Assembly (NCBI RefSeq): GCF_026626705.1
Contig: NZ_JAPNKC010000001.1
Location: forward strand, 9,194,001 to 9,258,000
Source: Pyxidicoccus sp. MSG2
Lineage (GTDB): Bacteria; Myxococcota; Myxococcia; Myxococcales; Myxococcaceae
Length of the DNA stretch: 64,000 bases
Direction of reading: 5' to 3'
Positions 16,116 through 25,788 of this stretch are shown here, piece by piece. Position 1 is the first letter of the stretch, and each line of letters begins with the position of its first letter. The notes beneath the pieces were generated by a model. The model made no database searches. It was given only the letters and a program-made list of their open reading frames with translations, and was not told the DNA's origin. A program made the translations under genes and the position numbers.

Positions 16116-16188
16116 TGGGCCCTCCTGGATTCGAACCAGGGACCAATCGGTTATGAGCCGACAGCTCTAACCGCTGAGCTAAGGGCCC
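16116..16188 (-). tRNA. tRNA-Ile2 (anticodon CAU, lysidine-type) or elongator tRNA-Met
   Basis: A complete cloverleaf. The acceptor GGGCCCU pairs with AGGGCCC, the D arm is GCUC/GAGC, and the anticodon stem GUCGG/CCGAU carries loop CUCAUAA. The T arm is CCUGG-UUCGAAU-CCAGG and the discriminator is A. CCA is not encoded. The overall sequence, including variable loop UGGUC and start GGxCCCUUAGCUCAG, resembles E. coli tRNA-Ile2 more than elongator Met, so I favour the lysidine-modified AUA-reading tRNA. Its 3' part is duplicated at 8811-8889. Confidence 0.88.
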
Positions 16189-16282
16189 CCAAACACGCAA
16201 CTGCCGGGTGAATAACCTCCGCCGCGAGCCGCTGGCAAGGGGGACCCCCGCGGGCTGTTGTCCGAAGGCCCATGGGGCACCG

Positions 16283-16720
16283 TCATCCGCGCCCGTCGTC
16301 CACCTTCACGCGGAACACCTCGCCACGTTGGCGCACCTCCACGCCCTCGGCACGAAGGCGCTTCGCCTGCTCGTGGGCCACCATGGGCGCCAGGGTCCCG
16401 TCCGAGCGGATGACACGCCACCAGGGCACGTCGCGCTGCCGCGCCGGCGGCAGGCCCGTCAACTCGTGCCCCACGCCGCGCGCCGCGCCCGGGCGCCCCG
16501 CATAGAGCGCCACCTGCGCGTACGAGCGGACCTGTCCGCGTGGAATCGCGCGCACCGCGCGGAACACCGTCTCGGAGAAGAGGGGACGTGGCTCCGGGCC
16601 CGATTGCGCCACCTCGGGCCGCGCCGCCCCTCCAGCCAGCTTCGGCCGCGTCCCGCGCCTGGAGCTCGCCCCGGGCTTCACCTTCGACTCGGACTTCTGC
16701 CTCTTCGCGCGTGTGGCCAT
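16283..16720 (-). CDS. alkyltransferase-like protein (ATL; MGMT family without the active Cys)
   Basis: A 145-aa protein: a basic 45-residue tail followed by an MGMT C-terminal-type DNA-binding domain (SETVFRAVRAIPRGQVRSYAQVA, RGVGHEL). At the position of the alkyl-accepting Cys in the PCHRV motif, this protein reads PWWRVI, so it cannot remove the alkyl group. ATL proteins bind O6-alkylguanine and flag it for nucleotide excision repair. The gene lies 82 bases downstream of rpoD on the same strand. Confidence 0.88.
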   Translation of the reverse strand: MATRAKRQKSESKVKPGASSRRGTRPKLAGGAARPEVAQSGPEPRPLFSETVFRAVRAIPRGQVRSYAQVALYAGRPGAARGVGHELTGLPPARQRDVPWWRVIRSDGTLAPMVAHEQAKRLRAEGVEVRQRGEVFRVKVDDGRG

Positions 16721-16801
16721 GGCGCGAAGACTCTAGAAACACGAAGGCCCCCGGTCCACGAAAGGAACCGGAGGCCTCGTGCTGCTCAGCTCACTCCAGG
16801 C

Positions 16802-18934
<2,133 letters not shown>

Positions 18935-19026
18935 TCGGGTACTTCTCCTTAGGAAATTCAGGGGCTTGAGGCCAGGGGCGAGCCGGCCGATCTACCGCAA
19001 AGTCAGGGTTTCTTACAAACGCGAAC

Positions 19027-20838
19027 TCAAACCGGTTGCATGGGCGCCTTTGTTCCCGAGGAGCCGGGCTTGAGCTCCTCCAGGACACGCTTCTTGAGGG
19101 CCAACAGTTCCACGCGCTCCGAAAGGAGCTGGCGCGTCTCCTCTGTCAGGTCGAACGCCCCCGCCGTCTGCTCCGTCGCCCGCCTTATATAAATGAGACG
19201 CTCGTCAATGCGCCGCACCATGATTTCCCTGCAGATGTTCGAGAAGTCATGCTCGAGCGTCATCCCCTGCTCGGGGAGCTGGCGCCAGGCTTCCTCGACG
19301 GCGCGCTTCACGACGTCAGACGCCTCGTAGAGCGCATCCTCGGTGCCATGCCCGGACGTGGCGTGAGCAAGCGCCATTCGCAGTCCCATGTGTGACAGCT
19401 CATCACACACGCGGAAGGTGTCCCGAGCGAGCAGGCGGGCGTCCCTGAGGACGGCGGCGACGTAGAGCGTCTCCAGCCTGGGGGGTGGCTTCTCCGTGGG
19501 ACGGGGCGGCTGCTGCGCGGGCGTGGCGTGCTGCTGGGGGCCCACGGTGGTGGGCTTGGGGCGCAGGTTCTTGAGGGAGTCCTCGACGATGGCGGCCGTC
19601 CAGCCGAAGTGCGAGGCAAGGGCCTCGAAGAGGTCCTTGCGCACCAGCCCCGGAGGGACCTGGGCGACCATGGGCTTGATCCTGTCGAGGGCCGCCATCT
19701 TCTCCTCGAAGGGGGAGCGGGTGCCGTCCGGGAGGACGGTGGAGAACAGGTGCGAGGTGAGCGGCTGCGCGCTGTCGAGCAGTCGCTCCACTCCTTCCAA
19801 CCCTTCACGGCGCGCGAAGGTGTCCGGGTCGTCTCCCTGGGGCAGCAGCGCCACTCGGGCGTCCGCTCCCGCGGCGAGCAGGGGACCGGCAAGTCGCTCG
19901 ACCGCGGCAAGGCCGGCCTTGTCGCCGTCCAGCAGGAGGAACAGCCGCTTTGCCTCGGCGCGCTTGAGCACCTGGAGATGACCGGGCGTGAGGTTGGTCG
20001 AGCACAACGCCACCGAGTGGCGCACGCCCACCTGGTACAGGCCGATGCAGTCGAAGTAGCCCTCGACGAGGATGGCGGCCTTGCGCTTGTGCACCTCGTC
20101 GCGGGCCTGGTTCATCCCGAAGAGCGTCTCGCTCTTGTTGTAGATGCGGGACTCGCGCGAGTTGAGGTACTTGGGCCCGTCATCCGAGCCCACCAGCCGA
20201 CCGCCGAAGGCGATGGCGCGCCCTTCCGGCGAGCGGATGGGGATGATGAGCCGGCCCCGGAAGAAGTCGATGTAGCCCTCGCCGGTGGAGCGCGGCGTCA
20301 CCAGGCCGGCGTGCTGCCCCCACTCGAGCGTGCCCTGCTTCTGGAGCCGGTCCGCCAGGAGGCTCCAGGAGTTGGGCGCCCAGCCCAGCCCGAAGGCCAT
20401 GGCCGTCTCGTCGGACACGCCGCGGCTGGCGATGTAGGCGCGCGCGGCGCGGCCCTCATCGTGCTGCCAGAGCAGGGTGCGGAAGTGCTCGGCCGCGAAG
20501 TCCGTGGCCTCCTTGACGCGCTGCCGCTCGCGGACGCTCGGGTCCTCCTCGGCCTCCACGTCGATGCCCAGGTCACGGGCCAGGTCCTTCACCGCGTCGA
20601 CGAAGGTCTTCCCCAGGTAGCGCTGGACGAAGGACACCGCGTCGCCGCTCGCGCGGCAGCCGTGGCAGAAATAGAAGCGCTTCTCCGGCACCACGTAGAA
20701 GGACGGTGTCTTCTCCTGGTGGAAGGGGCAGCAGGCCTTCCACTCGCGCCCCGCCTTCTTCAATTCCACGTGGCGTGAGATGAGGCCTACGAGGTCGACC
20801 CGGTCGAGAATCTCCTGGATTTTGTGTTCCGGAATCAC
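19027..20838 (-). CDS. dnaG: DNA primase
   Basis: A 603-aa primase that makes RNA primers at the replication fork. The N-terminal CHC2 zinc finger (CCPFHQEKTPSF...FYFCHGC) spans residues ~33-60. The Toprim core contains VEGYFDCIGL and LLLDGDKAG. A Pro-rich linker precedes the C-terminal DnaB-binding helical domain. I chose GTG at 20838 (IPEHKIQEILDRVDLVGLI), typical of the family; GTG at 20859 would add seven residues. It sits between yqeY and rpoD in the classic operon order. Confidence 0.97.
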   Translation of the reverse strand: MIPEHKIQEILDRVDLVGLISRHVELKKAGREWKACCPFHQEKTPSFYVVPEKRFYFCHGCRASGDAVSFVQRYLGKTFVDAVKDLARDLGIDVEAEEDPSVRERQRVKEATDFAAEHFRTLLWQHDEGRAARAYIASRGVSDETAMAFGLGWAPNSWSLLADRLQKQGTLEWGQHAGLVTPRSTGEGYIDFFRGRLIIPIRSPEGRAIAFGGRLVGSDDGPKYLNSRESRIYNKSETLFGMNQARDEVHKRKAAILVEGYFDCIGLYQVGVRHSVALCSTNLTPGHLQVLKRAEAKRLFLLLDGDKAGLAAVERLAGPLLAAGADARVALLPQGDDPDTFARREGLEGVERLLDSAQPLTSHLFSTVLPDGTRSPFEEKMAALDRIKPMVAQVPPGLVRKDLFEALASHFGWTAAIVEDSLKNLRPKPTTVGPQQHATPAQQPPRPTEKPPPRLETLYVAAVLRDARLLARDTFRVCDELSHMGLRMALAHATSGHGTEDALYEASDVVKRAVEEAWRQLPEQGMTLEHDFSNICREIMVRRIDERLIYIRRATEQTAGAFDLTEETRQLLSERVELLALKKRVLEELKPGSSGTKAPMQPV

Positions 20839-21180
20839 GGCTCCCACCCCCTGGCCCACGCACAGGTGGGCGCACGCCTGACATCATCGCAGCCCGGGCT
20901 GACGTCTCCCGTCCGCCAGGCGACCTGGCGGATCCTGCCCGCGGCCGTGGCCGAGGGGGAGCGGGGGACGGGCGTGGACGGATGGGGCACGGACGGGACT
21001 CCTGCGGCCCCCTGGACACGGCTTTCCGTCGGACGGGGCGGAAGCGGGTGGGGGCCGGCCCAGGCACTTAATGACGGGGGGACAGGGGGGCAAGTTTCCG
21101 CCCCCTCGGCTGCCCCCAAATGCAACGGCGCCGCCGGTTTCCCGACAGCGCCGCACGGTGCTTCACGCCCTGGAAGCGGC
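20839..21180. other. G/C-tract intergenic region between yqeY and dnaG
   Basis: About 342 bases without a gene, containing long G runs (GGGGGGACAGGGGGGC) and C-rich tracts. It is larger than other gaps in this operon and may hold an internal promoter for dnaG-rpoD. I do not see a clear -35/-10 pair. Confidence 0.4.
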
Positions 21181-21639
21181 TCAGGACAGCTTGGCGAGCT
21201 GCGTCTTCACGGCGTCGGAGATGGCGCGGCCCTCGGCCTTGCCCTGGAGCTTGGGGTTGAGGTTCTTCATCACCGCGCCCATGTCCTTGGGGCCCTTGGC
21301 ACCCACCTCGGCGATGGCGGCCTGGACCTCGGCGGTGAGCTCGTCGGCGGTGAGCTGCTTGGGGAGGTAGTTCTGGAGGACGCCGATCTCGGCCTCTTCC
21401 TTGTCCGCCAGCTCGGGGCGGCCGCCGGACTTGAACTGCTCGATGGAGTCACGGCGCTGCTTGATGAGGCCGGTGATGACGCTCTGGACGCCAGCGTCGT
21501 CGAGGGCGGAGGCGCCGGGCTCGACTTCCTTGTACTTCACCGCGCTCTTGAGCATCCGCAGGACGCTGAGGGTGAGCTCGTTCTTGGACCGCATCGCGTC
21601 CTTCAGGTCCGCGTCGATCCGCTCCTTCAGGGTGGCCAT
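21181..21639 (-). CDS. yqeY: GatB/YqeY-domain protein
   Basis: A 152-aa YqeY-family protein. The start MATLKERIDADLKDAMRSKN and the ending KNLNPKLQGKAEGRAISDAV are typical. The domain resembles the tRNA-binding tail of the amidotransferase subunit GatB, but the stand-alone protein's role is unsettled. It commonly lies between rpsU and dnaG, as here. The ATG at 21639 is favoured because the alternative upstream frame has no coding bias. Confidence 0.95.
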   Translation of the reverse strand: MATLKERIDADLKDAMRSKNELTLSVLRMLKSAVKYKEVEPGASALDDAGVQSVITGLIKQRRDSIEQFKSGGRPELADKEEAEIGVLQNYLPKQLTADELTAEVQAAIAEVGAKGPKDMGAVMKNLNPKLQGKAEGRAISDAVKTQLAKLS

Positions 21640-21684
21640 GTCGCGACTCCGCTGGGGGAAGTTGTGTTCGGGGACTGGACGGCG

Positions 21685-21716
21685 GGAGCCAGGGCACCTG
21701 ACGGGGCCCCGGCTCC
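21685..21716 (-). terminator. candidate attenuator hairpin between rpsU and yqeY
   Basis: An inverted repeat pairs GGAGCCnGGG with CCCnGGCTCC around an 11-12 base loop just downstream of rpsU. In E. coli a partial terminator after rpsU sets the ratio of S21 to primase, so a similar role is plausible. There is no clear T-tract. Confidence 0.35.
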
Positions 21717-21731
21717 ACACGCGGGCCTCGC

Positions 21732-21926
21732 TTAGAACGACTTGCGGGCCTTCTTCACCGCGCGCTTCTTGGCGGCGAGGGCCTTCTTCTTCCGCTTCAC
21801 GGAAGGCTTCTCGTAGTGCTCGCGCTTGCGGATCTCGGAAAGGATTCCGGCCTTCTCGGTGGCCTTCTTGAAGCGCTTGAGGGCGCTTTCAATGGACTCT
21901 CCTTCCTTAACTCGGATACCGGGCAT
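21732..21926 (-). CDS. rpsU: 30S ribosomal protein S21
   Basis: A 64-aa basic ribosomal protein. It begins PGIRVKEGESIESALKRFKK, continues EIRKREHYEKPSVKRKKK, and has a Lys/Arg-rich tail. It is needed for initiation at natural mRNAs. A near-perfect Shine-Dalgarno (AAGGAGGTGAC) precedes the ATG. It is the first gene of the macromolecular-synthesis operon. Confidence 0.98.
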   Translation of the reverse strand: MPGIRVKEGESIESALKRFKKATEKAGILSEIRKREHYEKPSVKRKKKALAAKKRAVKKARKSF

Positions 21927-21981
21927 ACTGTCACCTCCTTCCGCCATGCGTAGATGTGGGTGTGACTTTAAAGGGGCAGCG

Positions 21982-22010
21982 GGTATGTCCCAGTGCAGGG
22001 CAAAACGCAA
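21982..22010 (-). promoter_or_regulatory. candidate sigma-70 promoter of the rpsU operon
   Basis: On the minus strand TTGCGT (22005-22010) is separated by 17 bases from CATACC (21982-21987), 56 bases before the rpsU start. The -35 box is a fair match and the -10 box is weak. This is inferred from sequence only. Confidence 0.35.
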
Positions 22011-22058
22011 GGGCGCTGGACGGAAACGCTAGTGCCGATGCACTAGAGTGGCCGCATC

Positions 22059-23648
22059 GTGAGCCCTGCCCTCCTCCTGGTGGTGCTCCTGGCGACCGGC
22101 CAGAGCGCCGGCACCGGGACCAAGGACTGCTGGATGTCCTGTCAGCGGCATGTGACGGACGCCGCGCAGCGCGCGAGGGCCTGCAGGGCGTGCCTGCCCG
22201 GCGGCCGCGTGGACGCCTGGGTGGGTGCCCTGGAGGGCATGAGACCGTCGAATCGTGAGGCCCTCGTGTCCGCCCGGAAGGACGCGGACTGGCGGGTGCG
22301 CTGGGCCGCGGTGCGCGCGGATGCCCGGCTCCGCGGCGTCACGGAGCGCCGGCTGCTGGCGGAGTGGGTGGCCTCGACGCCGGCCTCTTCGGATCTGGAC
22401 GCGTGTCTCACCGCCGCCCGCGCCGCCGTCGAGGCGGGCCAGTCCTCGGCGGACTTCCTCAAGGACGCCGGCGCGCGGGGGCCGGAGGCCGCGGCCCGGG
22501 TGTGGGCGCGGCGCGAGGGCATCCGCAAGGCGCTGGAGTTGGAGCTGTACGCGGAGGACGCGACGGTGCGGGGCACGGCGCTCGCGCACCTGTCCGGCTT
22601 CCTGGGCCGGCGGCCCGCGCGGGTGGTGCTGGACGCGCTCGGCTCCCGGCCGGAGGCGGGAGATGGGATTACCGCGGGCGCGCTGAAGGTGGTGGCCGAG
22701 CGCAAGCGCACCTCGGTGGGGCGCCTGCTGCTGGATGAGGCGCGGCCGGCGGACGAGGCCCGGGTGAACCGGCTCTTCGCCGTGTACTCGCGCGAATTGG
22801 AGGCGCTGCAGGTGGACCTGGCCGGGCCGGACCCGCTCCAGCGCCGCAAGGCGGTGCAGTCGCTGCGCGTCTACGGCCCGCTGGCGCGCAGGGAATTGGA
22901 GCACGCGCTGGAGGACGTGGACCGGTGGGTGCGCGAGGCCGCCGCGCGCGTGCTGGCGGACGCGGAGGGCGTGGGGCTGCGCCTGGCCGCCGAGCGCCGC
23001 CTGGTGGTGGGGGATGCCACGGTGGCGCGGCCGTGGCTGGAGGCCATGGTGCACGAGAAGGGCTGCGCGGCCTTCCTCCTGGGCGCGGCCCGGGAAACGC
23101 AGCTGCCCGCGGCGCTGCGGGGCGACGCGCTGTCGCAATTGGCGGACTGTGACGAGGGCTCGCGCGAGCGCTTCGCCGCGCTGGCGCTCTACCTGCACGA
23201 CTCGCAGGCGCTGGTGCGGGCCGGTGCCGTGCGCGCGCTGGGCGCGCTGCCGGCGCGCCGCACGGAGGTGGCGGAGGCCACCTCGCGCGCGCTGGAGGAC
23301 CCGGCGCCGGAGGTGGTGGCCGCCGCGCTGGAGGCGGTGGGCAGCCAGCGCCAGTCCACGCGGGGGGACGACGCGGCGGGGCTGCTCGGCTCGGAGCACC
23401 CGGTGGTGCGCGCGGCCGCCGCGAAGGCGCTGGAGCACATCGGCCGGCCGCTCCATGTGAAGGACCTGGCCGTGTGTCTGCGGGAGGACCCGGTGTCCTC
23501 CGTGCGCGTGGCCGCGGCGCAGGCGCTGGGGCGCATCGGTGGGCCACAGGCCGCGGCCGCGCTGTCCGACGCGGCGGCGCGCGACGCGGACACCCATGTG
23601 CGGCACGTGTCGCGCGAGGGGATGAAGCAGCTGGGCTTCGGACTCTAG
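22059..23648 (+). CDS. HEAT-repeat protein, secreted or lipid-free periplasmic
   Basis: A 529-aa protein starting at GTG with a short hydrophobic leader (SPALLLVVLLATGQSAG). A Cys-containing segment follows (DCWMSCQRH, CRACLP). The rest is a long array of HEAT-type helical pairs (repeated VRxAAARxLA, ALGALPARR, VRVAAAQALGRIGG). Such solenoids bind partner proteins. It has no ribosome-binding site; TAGAGT lies nine bases before the start codon, which suggests a leaderless message. It is divergent from rpsU. Confidence 0.85.
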   Translation: MSPALLLVVLLATGQSAGTGTKDCWMSCQRHVTDAAQRARACRACLPGGRVDAWVGALEGMRPSNREALVSARKDADWRVRWAAVRADARLRGVTERRLLAEWVASTPASSDLDACLTAARAAVEAGQSSADFLKDAGARGPEAAARVWARREGIRKALELELYAEDATVRGTALAHLSGFLGRRPARVVLDALGSRPEAGDGITAGALKVVAERKRTSVGRLLLDEARPADEARVNRLFAVYSRELEALQVDLAGPDPLQRRKAVQSLRVYGPLARRELEHALEDVDRWVREAAARVLADAEGVGLRLAAERRLVVGDATVARPWLEAMVHEKGCAAFLLGAARETQLPAALRGDALSQLADCDEGSRERFAALALYLHDSQALVRAGAVRALGALPARRTEVAEATSRALEDPAPEVVAAALEAVGSQRQSTRGDDAAGLLGSEHPVVRAAAAKALEHIGRPLHVKDLAVCLREDPVSSVRVAAAQALGRIGGPQAAAALSDAAARDADTHVRHVSREGMKQLGFGL

Positions 23649-23689
23649 CGGCGCGCGTAGGGGAGAAGCCGCGAGGCTCCTCGCCCCGG

Positions 23690-24613
23690 TCAGATGCCGC
23701 TGACGGCCTTGGCGTCCACGCGGTTGCGGCCCGCGCGCTTGGCCCGGTACAGGTACTTGTCCGCCGCGGCGATGAGGTCCTCGGGCTGGGAGAAGTCCGA
23801 GTCCAGCAGCGTGGCCACGCCCAGGCTGATGGTGACCTTGATGGGCGTGCCGCCGAAGACGAAGTCGGCCTTGTCCACCGCGTAGCGGCAGCGCTCCGCG
23901 CACGCCAGCGCCTGGTCCTCGGCGGACTCACGCAGCATCAGCGCGAACTCCTCGCCGCCATAGCGCGCCAGCAAATCCTCGGTGCGCACCGTGTCGCTCA
24001 CGCGCTGGGCGATGCGCGTCAGCACGTAGTCACCCGCAGGGTGCCCGTACGCGTCGTTGATCTTCTTGAAGTGGTCCACGTCGAACAGCACGAGCGACAG
24101 CGGCACCCGGTGGCGCAGGCAGTAGCTGAACTCCTTGCGCACCGTCTCCAGGAAGTACTTCTTGTTGTAGACGCGGGTGAGGCCGTCGCGCGTGGCGGAC
24201 TCGTAGATGCTGCGCTGGTACTGCTCCTCCAGCGCGTCCTGGATGGAGAACTTGAGGACGGTGTTGGAGCCGATCTGGATCTTGTCGCCGTCGTAGAGCG
24301 GCGCGGCGTTCACCTTCAGGCCGTTGAGGTACGTGCCGTTGGTGCTGGCCAGGTCCACCAGTTGGAAGCGCCCATCCCCCAGCGCCACCACCTTGGCGTG
24401 CTTGCGGGAGATGCCGTCGTCCTCCACCTGGAACTGGGCCTCGGAGCTGCGGCCCAGGACGACTTCAGAGCGGTCCAGCTTGAACATCCGTCCGATGCCC
24501 GCCGCGGACTTGGCGCTGATGACGATCAGATACGCGCTCTGCTGCTGGGCACTGCCCAGCAGGTCCGAAATTGAATGGACGGAAGTTTTCTCCTCGGACA
24601 TCGCGTCACCCAT
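23690..24613 (-). CDS. FHA-GGDEF diguanylate cyclase
   Basis: A protein of 307 aa, or 303 from the ATG at 24601. The FHA domain covers ~30-125 (VVLGRSSEAQFQVED, ISRKHAKVV, STNGTYLNG), and the GGDEF domain ~140-305. The signature is GGEEF, so it is predicted active. An inhibitory I-site (RTED, five residues before GGEEF) is present, giving product feedback. It makes cyclic di-GMP and probably responds to Thr phosphorylation via FHA. It lies downstream of the asparaginase gene on the same strand with a 58-base gap. Confidence 0.95.
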   Translation of the reverse strand: MGDAMSEEKTSVHSISDLLGSAQQQSAYLIVISAKSAAGIGRMFKLDRSEVVLGRSSEAQFQVEDDGISRKHAKVVALGDGRFQLVDLASTNGTYLNGLKVNAAPLYDGDKIQIGSNTVLKFSIQDALEEQYQRSIYESATRDGLTRVYNKKYFLETVRKEFSYCLRHRVPLSLVLFDVDHFKKINDAYGHPAGDYVLTRIAQRVSDTVRTEDLLARYGGEEFALMLRESAEDQALACAERCRYAVDKADFVFGGTPIKVTISLGVATLLDSDFSQPEDLIAAADKYLYRAKRAGRNRVDAKAVSGI

Positions 24614-24671
24614 CTTACGGGCCGCCTTTTCGTGACGGCAAGCATGCTGCCCTCTTCTCCACCACGGCCCG

Positions 24672-25733
24672 TCACTCCGCCCGCACCCGCCGCGCGGGGC
24701 GGCGGCGCTTTGGCGCGGGTGGGGGGACTGTCGGCCGTCCGACGGTCAGCTCGCCTGCTACAGGTGTCCGGATGAAGCGCGCGAGGGCCTCCGGGGAGTG
24801 TGGGTGGTAGGCCAGCCCCTGCATCAGCTTCACCAGCGCCGCCGAGGGCGTCATGTCCGCGCCGCCCACCGCGCCCGCCGCCAGCGCCTCCGCTCCGGAC
24901 TCATAGAGGGAGAGGTCCACGCCGTTGCGGTACGCCTGGCTCACCACCACCACCGGCACGTTCCGCTCGCGGGCCTGGGTGAAGAGGGGCCTCAGCGAGC
25001 GGCCCAGCTCCGGGTCGATGGGGAAGTTGCCCGCACCGTAGGCCTCCAGCACCAGCCCGTGCACGTGCGGCAACAGCTGCATCGGCAGCGCCGGATCCAA
25101 CCCGGGGAACACCTTCAGGAGGAAGACGCGCGAGTCGAGCTTCTCGAAGAGGCGGAAGGCGCCGCGCGGCTTGAGGCCCGGCTCGAAGGTGGCATCCACG
25201 CCCAGCGTGCCCAGCACGGGGCAGTTGGGGCTGTCGAAGGCGTCGTATTCGGCCACCTTCACCTTCCGCGTCCGGTTGCCCCGGTACAGGTGCGAGTCGA
25301 AGCAGATTGTCACCTCGCGCGGGCCCTGGATCGCCGACAGCACCGCGTCGATGAGGTTGAGCCGGGCGTCCGAGCGGATTTCCCCCAGCGGCCGCTGCGA
25401 GCCCGTCAGCACCACCGGGCAGGGCGGATTGCGCAGCATGAAGGACAGGGCGCTCGCCGTGTAGGCCAGCGTATCCGTTCCATGGGTCACCACGGCCCCG
25501 TCGAAGTGGGGGAGGCGGTGGTGGAGGTGGGCGGCCATGCGGCTCCACAGCTCCGGCTGCATCTCCGAGCTGTCGAGGTTGCTGAACAGCTCCAGCTCGA
25601 TGTCCGCGAGCCGGAACAGCTCCGGGGCGCGGGACTTGAGCGTCTTGAAGAAGGCCGAGGGGCGCAGGGCGGATGGCCGACCACCGGCCATTCCGAGCGT
25701 GCCCCCCGTATGCAGCAGCAGGACTCTGGGCAT
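24672..25733 (-). CDS. ansA: type I L-asparaginase
   Basis: A 353-aa cytoplasmic amidohydrolase that converts asparagine to aspartate and ammonia. The first catalytic Thr is in LLHTGGTLGM; the second triad motif is VVTHGTDTLAYTASAL. VVLTGSQRPLGEIRSDAR and GLVLEAYGAGNFP are typical. The C-terminus carries a basic Pro/Arg tail. The start MPRVLLLHTGG at 25733 follows from family comparison; longer in-frame extension lacks coding character and overlaps the divergent gene's leader. Confidence 0.95.
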   Translation of the reverse strand: MPRVLLLHTGGTLGMAGGRPSALRPSAFFKTLKSRAPELFRLADIELELFSNLDSSEMQPELWSRMAAHLHHRLPHFDGAVVTHGTDTLAYTASALSFMLRNPPCPVVLTGSQRPLGEIRSDARLNLIDAVLSAIQGPREVTICFDSHLYRGNRTRKVKVAEYDAFDSPNCPVLGTLGVDATFEPGLKPRGAFRLFEKLDSRVFLLKVFPGLDPALPMQLLPHVHGLVLEAYGAGNFPIDPELGRSLRPLFTQARERNVPVVVVSQAYRNGVDLSLYESGAEALAAGAVGGADMTPSAALVKLMQGLAYHPHSPEALARFIRTPVAGELTVGRPTVPPPAPKRRRPARRVRAE

Positions 25734-25788
25734 ATGGGCAAGGGGGCTTCCCTGCCAAGGCTGGCGTTCCTTTACAAGCCCCGCGCGC

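Noticed and set aside
20835..21125. 96-codon minus-strand frame in the yqeY-dnaG gap
   Set aside because: The Pro/Arg/Ala translation from G/C tracts has no ribosome-binding site.
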